Counted from the stretch's first letter, positions 8,366 through 17,387 are shown. The stretch: DNA of 55,922 bases from Amycolatopsis saalfeldensis (GCF_900110575.1 NZ_FOEF01000035.1:1-55922); one strand, 5' to 3'. Notes: generated by a model from the letters alone, not told the origin. A program made the numbers and translations.

Positions 8366-8839
8366 CTAAGTAGATTGAAAGGGGGGCTGGAGGTTCAGCT
8401 TGAAACCGGTGTGGCTCGCAACGAAGCCGAGGCGTTCGTAGAACTTGTGCGCTCCGGTGCGCGACGTGTCCGACGTGAGCTGGACGAGCGCGCAGCCACG
8501 GCGTTGTGCCTCGTCGATGGCCCATCGCATCAGGTCACCGCCGAGGCCGGCGCTTCGATGATCGCGGCGGACGCGTACGGCTTCGATCTGGCCGCGCAGC
8601 GCGCCACTTCGGGCGAGTCCAGGGATGATCGTCAGCTGCAGAGTCGCCACTGGTTCGCCGTCCGAGACTGCGACAACCAGGAACTGGTTGGGATCCGCGT
8701 CGATGGCCCGGAAAGCCCGTAAGTACGGATCCAGGTCGTCAATCGAATCCCTGGTGGCGCCAAGCTGGTCGTCGACGAGCATCCGGACGATTGCCTCGAT
8801 GTCGCCGCGCCGGGCTTTCCTGATTTCGATGTCGGACAT
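8366..8839 (-). CDS. GNAT-family N-acetyltransferase
   Basis: This 157-residue GNAT acetyltransferase uses acetyl-CoA. Visible are the N-terminal strand-helix MSDIEIRKARRGDIEAIVRM, the central strands LVVAVSDGEPVATLQLTI, and the acetyl-CoA loop in VRVRRDHRSAGLGGDLMRWA, which matches the R/Q-x-x-G-x-G/A pattern (RSAGLG). The end has the typical YERLGF segment. The frame is open further upstream to 9085, but that extension has no similarity to the fold, so the ATG at 8839 is chosen. Substrate unknown. It is on the same strand as the DUF222 and metallo-hydrolase genes but separated from both by non-coding sequence. Confidence 0.9.
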   Translation of the reverse strand: MSDIEIRKARRGDIEAIVRMLVDDQLGATRDSIDDLDPYLRAFRAIDADPNQFLVVAVSDGEPVATLQLTIIPGLARSGALRGQIEAVRVRRDHRSAGLGGDLMRWAIDEAQRRGCALVQLTSDTSRTGAHKFYERLGFVASHTGFKLNLQPPFQST

Positions 8840-9141
8840 GGAGTTCAGTATTCCAGCGATCGGGTGAACGGTCGGCAGGTGACGCCGAAACCGGTGCGTG
8901 CGGCAGCCCGCCAGGCTGGAGCCCCGACGTGCCTGGTCGATCGTCCAGATGAACAGGGTGGTGGTGACTGCGTGGCGAATCGCGCGCATTCGTTCGAAGG
9001 CGACCGTGCTCCGCGCCTTGCCTGGCCAGGACGGAAATGCTCGGCCAGTCGGTGTGGAGCGCCGCGGCGTTGCCTCGTTCGTCACTCAATGGCGATTGCG
9101 TTCATGACGGGCGCAGAAGGATTCGGTCGGGATCTGCGAGG
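8840..9141. other. 302-bp intergenic stretch, nothing recognised
   Basis: Open frames run through this stretch on both strands, but none shows a domain or a ribosome site. The minus-strand frame is an in-frame extension of the acetyltransferase and reads as low-quality Arg/Ser-rich sequence. It probably holds the promoter of the acetyltransferase gene. Confidence 0.5.
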
Positions 9142-10185
9142 TCATGTGGTCTTGTAGTGGCGAACCCCGTCGACCTGCTGGGCGACGAGCTTGTTCTGCG
9201 CGACGAGGAGGTCGAGGTGAGCGCCGGTCTCCAGGACTGCCAGCATCTGGTTGAAGGCATCCATTTCGGACAGTTTCCGGCCTCGCCGCGTCCAGCCCAG
9301 CCGGTTCGCGGTGTCGTACGCCGTGGTGGCTCCGGCTTCCACCTGGGCGGCCATCGTCTCGAGACGTTTCCGGTGGTGCTCGAGAAGTTCGTCGATCCGG
9401 GTGTGCACACTGTCGGCGACGGGGCCGTGGGCGGGCAACATGCGTCGGTCCGGGAGTGCGCGGACTAGTTTCAGCGAGTCGAGGTAGTCACTCAACGGCG
9501 ACTCGGCCGGCACGGGCTGGAAGCCGATCGACGGGGTGATGTGGGGGAGCACGTGGTCGCCGGAGAAGAGCAAGCCGGCGGCGCCGTCGACGAAGACCAC
9601 ATGGCCGCTGGTGTGACCAGGGGTGTGGACCACGTCCAGCTCACGGTTCGGCAGCACGGTGCGACGGCCAGGCGCGAGCCACTCGTCGGGGTCCTCCCAC
9701 AGATGGGCCTCGGTGTGGCGCGGCGAGTCGCCGAACAATTGCCCGAGAGCGGTCACGACGGCGTCGGCTCCGCTGTGGCGAAGCAGCTCGATCTGGGCCT
9801 GCATCGGGAACTGATCCGGGCTGGCCGAAGCCTTCAGAGACGGTTCCTCCAGCTGGCCCAAGGAGATCTTGTTGCCGAACTCTCGCCGGAGGACCACTGC
9901 CTGCGTGTAGTGGTCGCGGTGGACGTGGGTGATCAGGAATTCGCGCACGTCGCCGAGTTCGGCGCCGATGCCCTTGAGCGCGTCGGTGAGCAGTTCGCGG
10001 GCTTCGGGCAGGGCCCAGCCGGAATCGATGAGGACGAGGTTCGTGCCGTCGGTGACAGCGTAGACGTTGACCGCGCGGAGGGCGTCGTTCGGCAACGGCA
10101 GCGGGATGCGGTAGACGCCGGGGGCCACCTCGTAGACGCCGGGCTCTGCCCAGTTTCGGCTGCTGTCTTCGGGCAACGGCTCCAC
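9142..10185 (-). CDS. metallo-beta-lactamase-fold hydrolase
   Basis: This 347-residue protein has the binuclear metal motif LITHVHRDHYT (HxHxDH), later the HTPGHTSGH histidine and SGDHVLPH aspartate/histidine, and a C-terminal helical extension after LPAHG. The layout matches MBL-fold thioesterase or lactonase-like hydrolases of the LACTB2 type, not true beta-lactamases. The exact substrate is unknown. The GTG at 10185 is chosen because a GGAGG sits six bases upstream. An in-frame GTG at 10233 adds 16 residues with no ribosome site. It is on the same strand as the scramblase-like gene upstream, about 100 bases away. Confidence 0.9.
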   Translation of the reverse strand: MEPLPEDSSRNWAEPGVYEVAPGVYRIPLPLPNDALRAVNVYAVTDGTNLVLIDSGWALPEARELLTDALKGIGAELGDVREFLITHVHRDHYTQAVVLRREFGNKISLGQLEEPSLKASASPDQFPMQAQIELLRHSGADAVVTALGQLFGDSPRHTEAHLWEDPDEWLAPGRRTVLPNRELDVVHTPGHTSGHVVFVDGAAGLLFSGDHVLPHITPSIGFQPVPAESPLSDYLDSLKLVRALPDRRMLPAHGPVADSVHTRIDELLEHHRKRLETMAAQVEAGATTAYDTANRLGWTRRGRKLSEMDAFNQMLAVLETGAHLDLLVAQNKLVAQQVDGVRHYKTT

Positions 10186-10290
10186 GGCGACCTCCGTCCG
10201 GACGGGACACCACCGTCCCGGCCTTTTCCTCACATTGGGCCGTTATCGTCCCGGTGTCCACCTGGGCGGGATGAGAGACCGGTCACTCGA

Positions 10291-10998
10291 TCAGGCCATG
10301 GCCCGGACGAGCGCGGTGTCGATGGTGAGGGTGGTCGCGATCACCATGCTGGCCAGCGGTTCCGGCAGCTGGCGCGGGATTTCGACGATGTAGGCGTGCG
10401 AGGGAAGGCTGTTGGCCGGCTCGGGAGGTGGTTGCCGGACGCGGGCGACCTCGGCGTTCGCCTGGTTCTTGATCGCGATGTCACCGGTGCGCCAGTCCGC
10501 GGCGATGACCGTGCCGATGGTGCTGCCGCCGACTACGAACGTGAAGCGGGAATTCCCGGCGGCGGGCTCGCGGAGGATCTCGCCGATCGGTGTCTCATCG
10601 GCGCGGGTCACCAGGAAGCGGGGGCGCGGGTCCTTCGCCGGCCTCGCCACTTTCAGGACAGTGCTGTGGTTGGCGTCGCGGACCTCGAACTTGCGAGTGA
10701 CGTACTGGTCGTACTTCGGCAGCCAGCGCACAGCCTTACGCAGGAAGCCCGGGCTGACGTCGGCGACGCCACCGACGCGGGCGCCGTTCTGGTCGAAGAC
10801 GCCGTACTCCTCGGCCGTCTCGAAGATCTCGGGCCGGCGGCTGACCACCAGCACCGGCTCGGTGAAGAGGGTGCCGCCGTAGGAACGGCCGGGCGAGCGT
10901 CGTTCGGGGATCCGTGTCTCGTCGTCCCACCGATGGGGTTGATCGGGATTCACCTCGTCGGGGTACCTGCCCGGCGGTGGCGGCGCGGAACTCGTCAT
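10291..10998 (-). CDS. phospholipid scramblase / LURP-one-related protein
   Basis: This 235-residue protein has a proline-rich disordered start (about 1-40). It is followed by a beta-rich Tubby-like region: LVVSRRPEIFETAEEYGVFD, FEVRDANHSTVLKVARPAKD and FTFVVGGSTIGTVIAADW. The C-terminal helix LASMVIATTLTIDTALVRA is hydrophobic and may enter the membrane. This arrangement matches bacterial proteins annotated as phospholipid scramblase-related or LURP-one-like, whose role is unproven. The ATG at 10998 is selected because the longer frame has no domain. Its start overlaps the region upstream of the divergent MetE-like gene, so the two share a promoter region. Confidence 0.8.
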   Translation of the reverse strand: MTSSAPPPPGRYPDEVNPDQPHRWDDETRIPERRSPGRSYGGTLFTEPVLVVSRRPEIFETAEEYGVFDQNGARVGGVADVSPGFLRKAVRWLPKYDQYVTRKFEVRDANHSTVLKVARPAKDPRPRFLVTRADETPIGEILREPAAGNSRFTFVVGGSTIGTVIAADWRTGDIAIKNQANAEVARVRQPPPEPANSLPSHAYIVEIPRQLPEPLASMVIATTLTIDTALVRAMA

Positions 10999-11131
10999 GA
11001 CAGTCCAGGGTATCGCTGTCCCCGCGAAATCGGTGCTGGCAAAGGGATATGCGGCGAATGTCCGGCTCCGGCCCGCGCTCCCGAGCGGCCCGGTGGGGCC
11101 AGCCACAGCCGGCTCGGCGAGAATCGCCGTC

Positions 11132-12169
11132 GTGACTGAACGAGCTTGGCCTGCGGGCGCCGCCACCGCGATCGGCTCGATGCCCGGGACTGATCCGGTC
11201 GAAGCGGCCGCGGTCGTGTTCGGCGAGCTGCCCGATTTCCCGCACGTGCCCGAGCTTCCGGCGCGCGGGGTGGGCGCGGACATCCTCGGCCGCACCGCCG
11301 CCCTGCTCGTCGACCTCGCCGTCGAGGTGGTGCCCAGTGGCTATCGCGTCGCCGCGCGTCCTGGGCACGAGCACCGACGCGGGCGCGACCTGCTGCAGTG
11401 GGACCTCGACGCGATCCAGGAAGCCAAGGAGAAGGCCGGCATCACGCCGCCGGTGATCAAGACGCAGATCGCCGGTCCGTGGAGCCTCGGGGCCGGCATC
11501 GAACTGCCCCGCGGGCACCGCGTCCTCACCGACCGCGGAGCGCTGCGGGACTTCACGTCGTCGCTGCTAGATGGTCTGGCCCAGCATGTCCGCGAGCTGA
11601 CGGCGCGGACCGGGGCTCCCGTCGTCGTGCAACTCGACGAGCCGTCGTTGCCCGCCGTGCTCGCCGGCGGCTTGTCGACACCGTCGGGCTACGGCAACGT
11701 CCCGGCCGTGCCCGAGCCGGAGGTGCGGGATCTGCTGTCGACGGTGATCGACGGCATCCACCGCGTCACCGACCAGCCCGTCATCGTGCACTGCTGCGCA
11801 CCCAGGCCGCCGCTCTCCCTGTTCCGAGCGGCCGGCGCGGGGGCCATCGCATTCGACTTCTCGCTGCTCAGCGGGTCTTCGGCCGCCTTCTTGGATGAGA
11901 TCGGCGAGGCGTGGGACAGCGGTACCGCGCTGTTCCTCGGCCTCGTGCCGGCGACGGACCCCAGTGCCCCTCTGGCCTTGCGCGACGTCGCCGCGCCGGT
12001 GTTCAAGCTTGTCGACCGCCTTGGCTTCAACCGAGACATCCTGGCTGAGCGCGCCGTCCCGACGCCCGCGTGCGGGATGGCCGGCGCGACGCCGGACTGG
12101 ATGCGCACGGCGCTCGCCCTGGTCCGCGACGTCGGTAACGCGTTCTTGGAGCCGCCCGAGACCTGGTGA
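11132..12169 (+). CDS. MetE C-terminal-like protein (Rv3015c family)
   Basis: This 345-residue protein resembles the C-terminal catalytic barrel of cobalamin-independent methionine synthase: ATAIGSMPGTDPVEAAAVVF at the start, QIAGPWSLG, VVVQLDEPSLPAVL, VIVHCCAPRPP and the ending ACGMAGATPDWM. It lacks the N-terminal half of MetE (about 750 residues), so it is not a complete methionine synthase. The metal-ligand-like residues (H and C in VHCC, C in PACGMAG) remain. Its place immediately before ligA matches M. tuberculosis Rv3015c, of about the same length. The GTG at 11132 is chosen. The frame is open back to 10997, but the extra residues cross the divergent gene's start. It may transfer methyl groups to an unknown thiol. 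Confidence 0.88.
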   Translation: MTERAWPAGAATAIGSMPGTDPVEAAAVVFGELPDFPHVPELPARGVGADILGRTAALLVDLAVEVVPSGYRVAARPGHEHRRGRDLLQWDLDAIQEAKEKAGITPPVIKTQIAGPWSLGAGIELPRGHRVLTDRGALRDFTSSLLDGLAQHVRELTARTGAPVVVQLDEPSLPAVLAGGLSTPSGYGNVPAVPEPEVRDLLSTVIDGIHRVTDQPVIVHCCAPRPPLSLFRAAGAGAIAFDFSLLSGSSAAFLDEIGEAWDSGTALFLGLVPATDPSAPLALRDVAAPVFKLVDRLGFNRDILAERAVPTPACGMAGATPDWMRTALALVRDVGNAFLEPPETW

Positions 12170-12172
12170 GCG

Positions 12173-12733
12173 TCAGCCGGGAGTGATCACGCAGGAGTCG
12201 AAGCGCGCGCTGAAGCCCGGCCCCTGCGGCGACGCCGCCATCACGCCGGCGAACACGGGCGCGTTCGGCGGAAAGTACGCCAGCCGGGCCATTCGCGTCG
12301 CCGAGGCGCCATCGAGGCCGTACTTCACGGTCATCGTGTCACCGGTCCGCTCGACGGCGATTGTCACCGATGCGGGTGACGTCGGCAGTGAGACGACCGA
12401 CCAATCCGACACCTCCCGCGTCACCACGACGCTCAGGAGCTGCTCGCCGTCGACGTACTCGATGCCCGTCTTGAGCCACGTCGCCTCGTCGATGCGCAGC
12501 AGCAGGCCCGCCTGGTCGTAGAGGTGGGTGTACTCGCCGGAGAACGTCGCCGTGGCCGTGAAGTCGCCGGAAACCGTGCGGCCGAGCGCGTGGCCCGTGT
12601 CGCGGACGAAGCCGTAGTGAGTGGTGCGCCAGAAGTCCGTATCCGGCGCCGTGCGGACGACCAGGCCGTCGGAAGCGGCGTAGTCCGCGGGCGGGTTCAG
12701 CCATTGCCAGCCGGTGGTGCCGAATGCGTCCAT
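12173..12733 (-). CDS. DUF1349 family protein
   Basis: This 186-residue soluble protein belongs to the DUF1349 family, a concanavalin-like beta-sandwich. Typical segments are WQWLNPPADYAASDGLVVRT, TDFWRTTHYGFVRDTGHAL, DFTATATFSGEYTHLYDQAG, LLLRIDEATWLKTGIEYVDG and LSVVVTREVSDWS. Distant relatives bind carbohydrates, but function here is unknown. The ATG at 12733 is chosen because the longer frame crosses the shared promoter region. The gene is convergent with the MetE-like gene, three bases between stops, and divergent from the unknown gene at 12819. Confidence 0.88.
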   Translation of the reverse strand: MDAFGTTGWQWLNPPADYAASDGLVVRTAPDTDFWRTTHYGFVRDTGHALGRTVSGDFTATATFSGEYTHLYDQAGLLLRIDEATWLKTGIEYVDGEQLLSVVVTREVSDWSVVSLPTSPASVTIAVERTGDTMTVKYGLDGASATRMARLAYFPPNAPVFAGVMAASPQGPGFSARFDSCVITPG

Positions 12734-12763
12734 GGCGCCGAGTCTGCCAACCCGCAGACGACA

Positions 12764-12787
12764 GACACGCCGAACTTGTAGCGTGTC
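12764..12787. promoter_or_regulatory. inverted repeat in a divergent promoter region
   Basis: Arms gacacgc (12764-12770) and gcgtgtc (12781-12787) are perfect complements around a 10-base spacer, between the divergent DUF1349 and unknown genes. An operator is plausible but no regulator is next to it. Confidence 0.35.
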
Positions 12788-12818
12788 GGGGACCGACTGA
12801 AACGGGGATTTGCCGATC

Positions 12819-13520
12819 ATGCGCCTGTTCCGCCGCCGTCACAGCAGCGGCTCCGACCTGCCCGACCCGCGCACGCCGTGGCCCGACCGGCCCGTGCCCG
12901 CCGACGCCGAAGCCGCGGCGGTGAAGTTCTGGCAGGCTTGGTTCGAGATGCTCCCGCTGCTCAGCGCGGCGTTGGGCGATCGTGAACCGCAGCGCTTCGA
13001 GCACGACCTGTGCGTCCTGGTCGAGGCGCTCCACCCGCGATTGCACTTCGCGCTGGAGCGTGGCCGCCGTGCGATCTACGCGCTCGTCATCAGCGGCCAG
13101 GAGGACCCGGAGCTACGCCCGTACACCGACGCGTGGAAGGCCGCCGCCCCGCCGGACGACGCCATCTGGGAGTACCACGATTCCGTCCCGCCGGTGCCGG
13201 ACCCGAGCGAGGTGACGGTGAACCTCGGCGAGCACCGGATCAGCCTGGCCGACGTGCGCGTGGTGGCGCAGGTGGACGCCGAGGTCGTCGATGTCGCCGT
13301 CTACCACCCGCTGCTGGCCGAGCTGGACGAGGCGGGCCGCACCACGATGACCTTCCTCCCGCTCGATGCCACGCTGGGTGAGCGGCTGGCCGCCGAACGC
13401 CTCCGCCGCGTCGAGACCGCGTCGGCCGAGCCCGAGGGCGCGATCAGCCTCTTGGAGCTGCGCGAGCTGGTCTACGCCCTGGACGAGCGACCGGGCGAAA
13501 GTGTCGGTGCCTCCGACTAG
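12819..13520 (+). CDS. conserved-looking protein of unknown function upstream of ligA
   Basis: This is a 233-residue soluble protein. After a basic start (MRLFRRRHSS) and a Pro/Asp-rich stretch, an alpha/beta body follows: AAAVKFWQAWFEMLPLLSAA, RFEHDLCVLVEALHPRLHF, RRAIYALVISGQEDPELRPY, EYHDSVPPVPDPSEVTVNLG and VDVAVYHPLLAELDEAGRTT. I do not recognise a family with confidence. It could relate to DUF695-like proteins. Codon use is normal for the window. The ATG at 12819 is preferred over a TTG three codons upstream. Its stop lies 11 bases before ligA, so the two are probably co-transcribed. Confidence 0.82.
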   Translation: MRLFRRRHSSGSDLPDPRTPWPDRPVPADAEAAAVKFWQAWFEMLPLLSAALGDREPQRFEHDLCVLVEALHPRLHFALERGRRAIYALVISGQEDPELRPYTDAWKAAAPPDDAIWEYHDSVPPVPDPSEVTVNLGEHRISLADVRVVAQVDAEVVDVAVYHPLLAELDEAGRTTMTFLPLDATLGERLAAERLRRVETASAEPEGAISLLELRELVYALDERPGESVGASD

Positions 13521-13531
13521 GGTTACCACCC

Positions 13532-15778
13532 GTGAGCAGCGACCTTCCCCAAAACCAGCTGGCCGCCCCCGCCGAGGCGGCCGAGGACGTCACCGACGTC
13601 CCCGCCGACGTGCGTGAGCGCCACGCCGCCCTCGCCGAGGAGATCCGCGGGCACCAGTTCCAGTACTACGTGCGGGACGCGCCGCTGATCTCCGACGGCC
13701 AGTTCGACGCGCTCCTGGGCGAGCTGCAGGGCATCGAGGACGAGCACCCGGCGCTGGTCACGCCGGATTCGCCGACGCAGAACGTCGGCGGCACGTTCTC
13801 CACCGAGTTCACCGCGCACGATCACCTCGAGCGCATGCTGAGCCTGGACAACGTCTTCGACACCGACGAGTTCCTCGCCTGGGTCGAGCGCGTGGAGAAG
13901 GAGATCGGCGCCACCGAGTACCTGGCGGAGCTGAAGATCGACGGCCTGGCGATCAACCTGCTGTACGAAAACGGCAAGCTCACCCGCGGTCTCACCCGCG
14001 GCGACGGCCGTACGGGCGAGGACGTCACGCTGAACATCCGCACCCTCGAGCAGGTCCCGGACACGCTGGCCGGCTCCGATGAGTTCCCGGTCCCGGCGTT
14101 GGTCGAGGTGCGCGGAGAGGTCTACTTCCGCGTCGAGGATTTCCTGGAGCTCAACGCCAAGATGGTCGAGGCGGGCAAGCCGCCGTACGCGAACCCGCGC
14201 AACACGGCCGCGGGCTCGTTGCGGCAAAAGGATCCCAAGGTCACGAGGTCCCGACGGCTGCGGTTGATCTGCCACGGCCTCGGCAAGCGCGAGGGCTTCG
14301 AGCCGGTCACGCAATCGCATGCGTACGACGCGCTGGCGGCGTGGGGGCTGCCGGTTTCGCCGCACACACGCGTGCTGCACACGGCCAAGGAGCTCACCGA
14401 CCACATCGCGTACTGGGGCGAACACCGGCACGACGCGGAGCACGAGATCGACGGCGTGGTGATCAAGGTCGACCAGGTCTCGTTGCAGCGCCGGCTGGGC
14501 ACCACGTCGCGCGCGCCGCGGTGGGCGATCGCGTACAAGTACCCGCCGGAAGAGGCCATCACCACGCTGCTGGACATCCAGGTGGGCGTCGGCCGCACCG
14601 GGCGCGTGACGCCGTTCGCCGTCACGGAGCCGGTGAAGGTCGCGGGCTCCACGGTCGCCCGGGCCACGCTGCACAACCAGGAGGAAGTCAAGCGCAAGGG
14701 CGTCCTCATCGGCGACCGCATCGTGATCCGCAAGGCGGGCGACGTGATTCCCGAGGTGCTCGGCCCGGTCGTCGACGCGCGCACGGGCGACGAACGCGAG
14801 TTCGTCATGCCCACGGACTGCCCGGAATGCGGCACCGAGCTGGCGTACCAGAAGGAGGGTGACAAGGACATCCGCTGCCCGAACACCCGTTTCTGCCCCG
14901 CGCAGCTGAGGGAACGGCTGTTCCACCTGGCCGGACGCGGGGCGTTCGACATCGAGGTGCTCGGCTACGAGGCGGCCGTCGCGCTGTTGGACGCGCGCGT
15001 GGTCGCCGACGAGGGCGACGTCTTCGACCTGAGCGAGGAATCACTCGCAGAGGTGGAGCTGTTCCGCACCAAGGCGGGTGAGCTGTCGGCGAACGCGCAC
15101 AAGCTGCTGTCGAATCTCGACGCGGCGAAGGACCGTCCGCTGTGGAAAGTGATCGTCGCGCTGTCGATTCGCCACGTCGGGCCGACGGCGGCGCAGGCGC
15201 TGGCGCGCGAGTTCGGCTCGATCCAGCGCGTCGAGGACGCGTCGGAGGAGGAGCTCGCGGACGTCGACGGCGTCGGCCCGACCATCGCCCACGCCGTGCA
15301 GGAGTGGTTCGAGGTGGGCTGGCACCGGGAGATCGTCGAGAAATGGCGAAACGCCGGCGTGCGGATGGAGGAGGCGCGAGACGACTCGATCCCGCGCCAC
15401 CTCGAAGGGCTCTCCATCGTGGTGACCGGCTCGCTCGACGGGTTCTCCCGCGACGAGGCCAAGGAGGCCATCATGGCCCGCGGCGGCAAGGCGGCGGGCT
15501 CGGTGTCGAAGAAGACGGCGTTCGTCGTGGCGGGCGAATCGCCGGGGTCGAAGTACGAGAAGGCCGTGCAGCTGAAGGTGCCGGCGCTCGACGAGGGCGG
15601 GTTCCGGGTACTGCTGGAACGCGGGCCGGAAGCGGCGGCCGAGATGGCGTTGCCGACTGGTGACGACGAGGACGCCGAGGCTGATTCCGGTGCTGAGCCG
15701 GGCTCCGGTTCCGGCGCTGACTCGGCCTCGGAGCCGGACGCCGACTCGGCTGGGGCGGCCGCTGGAGACACAGTCTGA
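13532..15778 (+). CDS. ligA: NAD-dependent DNA ligase LigA
   Basis: LigA seals nicks using NAD, joining Okazaki fragments. In order: the Ia NAD-binding region (HHAALAEEIRG-like start, HQFQYYVRDAPLISDGQFDA), the adenylation domain with AMP-accepting lysine K135 in LAELKIDGLAI, the OB fold, a four-cysteine zinc finger (CPECG then CPNTRFC), helix-hairpin-helix repeats and a BRCT domain (HLEGLSIVVTGSLDGFSRDE). At 748 residues it is longer than the usual 670-700, because an acidic Asp/Glu/Ser/Ala/Gly-rich tail of about 45 residues follows the BRCT domain. The start is GTG 13532. Its place between the Rv3015c-like gene and the Rv3013-like ACT gene matches mycobacteria, with one extra acetyltransferase gene inserted. 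Confidence 0.98.
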   Translation: MSSDLPQNQLAAPAEAAEDVTDVPADVRERHAALAEEIRGHQFQYYVRDAPLISDGQFDALLGELQGIEDEHPALVTPDSPTQNVGGTFSTEFTAHDHLERMLSLDNVFDTDEFLAWVERVEKEIGATEYLAELKIDGLAINLLYENGKLTRGLTRGDGRTGEDVTLNIRTLEQVPDTLAGSDEFPVPALVEVRGEVYFRVEDFLELNAKMVEAGKPPYANPRNTAAGSLRQKDPKVTRSRRLRLICHGLGKREGFEPVTQSHAYDALAAWGLPVSPHTRVLHTAKELTDHIAYWGEHRHDAEHEIDGVVIKVDQVSLQRRLGTTSRAPRWAIAYKYPPEEAITTLLDIQVGVGRTGRVTPFAVTEPVKVAGSTVARATLHNQEEVKRKGVLIGDRIVIRKAGDVIPEVLGPVVDARTGDEREFVMPTDCPECGTELAYQKEGDKDIRCPNTRFCPAQLRERLFHLAGRGAFDIEVLGYEAAVALLDARVVADEGDVFDLSEESLAEVELFRTKAGELSANAHKLLSNLDAAKDRPLWKVIVALSIRHVGPTAAQALAREFGSIQRVEDASEEELADVDGVGPTIAHAVQEWFEVGWHREIVEKWRNAGVRMEEARDDSIPRHLEGLSIVVTGSLDGFSRDEAKEAIMARGGKAAGSVSKKTAFVVAGESPGSKYEKAVQLKVPALDEGGFRVLLERGPEAAAEMALPTGDDEDAEADSGAEPGSGSGADSASEPDADSAGAAAGDTV

Positions 15779-15794
15779 GGGGACAGGCAGAACG

Positions 15795-16286
15795 ATGGCT
15801 GATTACGAGATCCGTCCGCCGCGCGGTGACGAGTTCGCCGCGCTGGGGGAGCTGACCGTCGAGGCCTACCAGCTCGGCGGCCTGTTGGAGGACGTCAGCT
15901 ACGAGGATGAACTGCGCGACGTCTCCCGTCGCGCGGAGCACACCGAATTGCTGGCTGCCGTGGACGTTTCCGGGCGGCTGCTCGGCTCCGTCGCGGTGGT
16001 GCGCCCAGGCACGAAGTACGCGGAGATCTCGCGGCCAGGCGAGCTGGAGTTCCGCATGCTGGCGGTCGCGAGCGCGGCGCAGGGCCGTGGGATCGGCGAG
16101 GCCCTGACGCGCGCCGTGCTGGGGCGCGCGCGTGAGCTGGGTGCCGGCCGGGTCGTGCTGTGCAGTCTCGACCGCATGCGGATCGCGCACCGTCTGTACG
16201 AGCGCATCGGCTTCCACCGGCTCCCGGAACGGGACTGGCAGCCGTTCCCGAACACCACCCTGATCGCGTACGGATACGACCTCTAG
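15795..16286 (+). CDS. GNAT-family N-acetyltransferase
   Basis: This is a 163-residue single-domain acetyltransferase. It starts MADYEIRPPRGDEFAALGEL, has a central LEFRMLAVASAAQGRGIGEA segment with the acetyl-CoA loop QGRGIG, and ends RMRIAHRLYERIGFHRLPER with the conserved tyrosine. The ATG at 15795 follows the ligA stop by 16 bases, so it is read with ligA. The substrate is unknown. It is convergent with the ACT-domain gene, with a 215-bp hairpin-rich gap between. Confidence 0.92.
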   Translation: MADYEIRPPRGDEFAALGELTVEAYQLGGLLEDVSYEDELRDVSRRAEHTELLAAVDVSGRLLGSVAVVRPGTKYAEISRPGELEFRMLAVASAAQGRGIGEALTRAVLGRARELGAGRVVLCSLDRMRIAHRLYERIGFHRLPERDWQPFPNTTLIAYGYDL

Positions 16287-16359
16287 CGCGTTTGCGCCAC
16301 CGAGCCGGTTGTTCGCCGCTCATCGGCAACGGTGCCGTTTCCTGCGCGGGGTGTTCGTT

Positions 16360-16407
16360 TCGCCGTCCAGCGGCGACGACTGGCCGGCGCTCGCCGTCCA
16401 GCGGCGA
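16360..16407. repeat. two tandem identical hairpins between convergent genes
   Basis: The 17-base sequence tcgccgtccagcggcga, a 6-bp stem with a 5-base loop, occurs at 16360-16376 and again at 16391-16407. It is followed by two copies of gcgacgggccgatg. The location between a plus-strand and a minus-strand gene end suggests a bidirectional transcription barrier, though no T-run follows. Confidence 0.6.
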
Positions 16408-16501
16408 CGGGCCGATGGCGACGGGCCGATGGCCGACGACCGGCTGGTCCTCACCGGCCGGCGGCCGACCCGGATGGTTGCCGAGCCGGAGGGTGTTGCC
16501 G

Positions 16502-17158
16502 TCAGCCGTCCAGGACGACGGCGACGATGCCGGCGAAGTGGGCCAGGCGGGCGACCTCCGCGGCGCGGAAGTTCGGGCCGCCCGGACGGGCGACGAGCAG
16601 GGCCTTGCCCGGCTTGCCGAGCGGCGTGGCCGCCAGCTCGGTGCCGAGCTCCTTCCACGTCTCCGGGATCCAGTCCTCCTCGCCGTCCAGCACGGTGGCG
16701 CGCTCCAGCGGCAGCCACGGCAGGTCGGTGAACGGGTTTTCCGGCGCGGCGCTCGAGGAGGCGAGCCGCCGCGTGCCCGACGAAGAGTGCTCGACGACCA
16801 CGGCCCAGCCCGCGCGGATGATCTTCGGCACGCCCTCGGCCAGCAGGTCGAGACCGGACTTGGGCTGCGCGGCGATCTCCTCGACCAGCTCGAGCTCGCG
16901 ATGCGTGTCGAGGACCCCCGCGTACGGGCGCACCGCGTCCACCTCGACGCCTTCGATGCTCTCGGCCGCCGTGATGAGGGCGTCCGGCAGGCGGCCGGAC
17001 GGCAGCTCCACCACGAGGTCGTCGATGGCGACCCCGCCGCCGCGCTCCACGACGTCGACGCTGAGGATGTCGGCGCCGACCGTGCCGAGTGCGGTCGCAA
17101 CGGCGCCGAGGGTGCCGGGTGAGTCCGGAAGCTGGACCCGGAGCAGGAACGACACCAC
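16502..17158 (-). CDS. ACT-domain protein (Rv3013 family)
   Basis: This 218-residue protein begins with an ACT ligand-binding fold (FLLRVQLPDSPGTLGAVATA, VGADILSVDVVERGGGVAID) and a second ACT-like half (AITAAESIEGVEVDAVRPY-type pattern). Its C-terminal half ends FRAAEVARLAHFAGIVAVVL. Length, order and opposite orientation between ligA and gatC match M. tuberculosis Rv3013. ACT domains bind amino acids, so a sensor role is plausible but unproven. The start is GTG at 17158 (or the adjacent GTG at 17155), with gagagggg just upstream. It is divergent from gatC. Confidence 0.9.
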   Translation of the reverse strand: MVSFLLRVQLPDSPGTLGAVATALGTVGADILSVDVVERGGGVAIDDLVVELPSGRLPDALITAAESIEGVEVDAVRPYAGVLDTHRELELVEEIAAQPKSGLDLLAEGVPKIIRAGWAVVVEHSSSGTRRLASSSAAPENPFTDLPWLPLERATVLDGEEDWIPETWKELGTELAATPLGKPGKALLVARPGGPNFRAAEVARLAHFAGIVAVVLDG

Positions 17159-17387
17159 ACGCCCCTCTCGCCTCAGGCGTTCCAGCCTTGCCGTGGAACG
17201 CGCGTGCCGGCCGCCGATTGTGACAGACCGGGCAATGGACGTGGACTGCTGTCTGGCGAGCGGGACACCAGCGGGGCGCCTTCGCCCCGGTCCGCCCGGC
17301 GATAACCCGGTCGAGCTCGCCGACGCCGTCACCATAGACTTGCAGCTTCCGACCGCACCCGCACAGCACAACCCGGGAGTCACCCGC

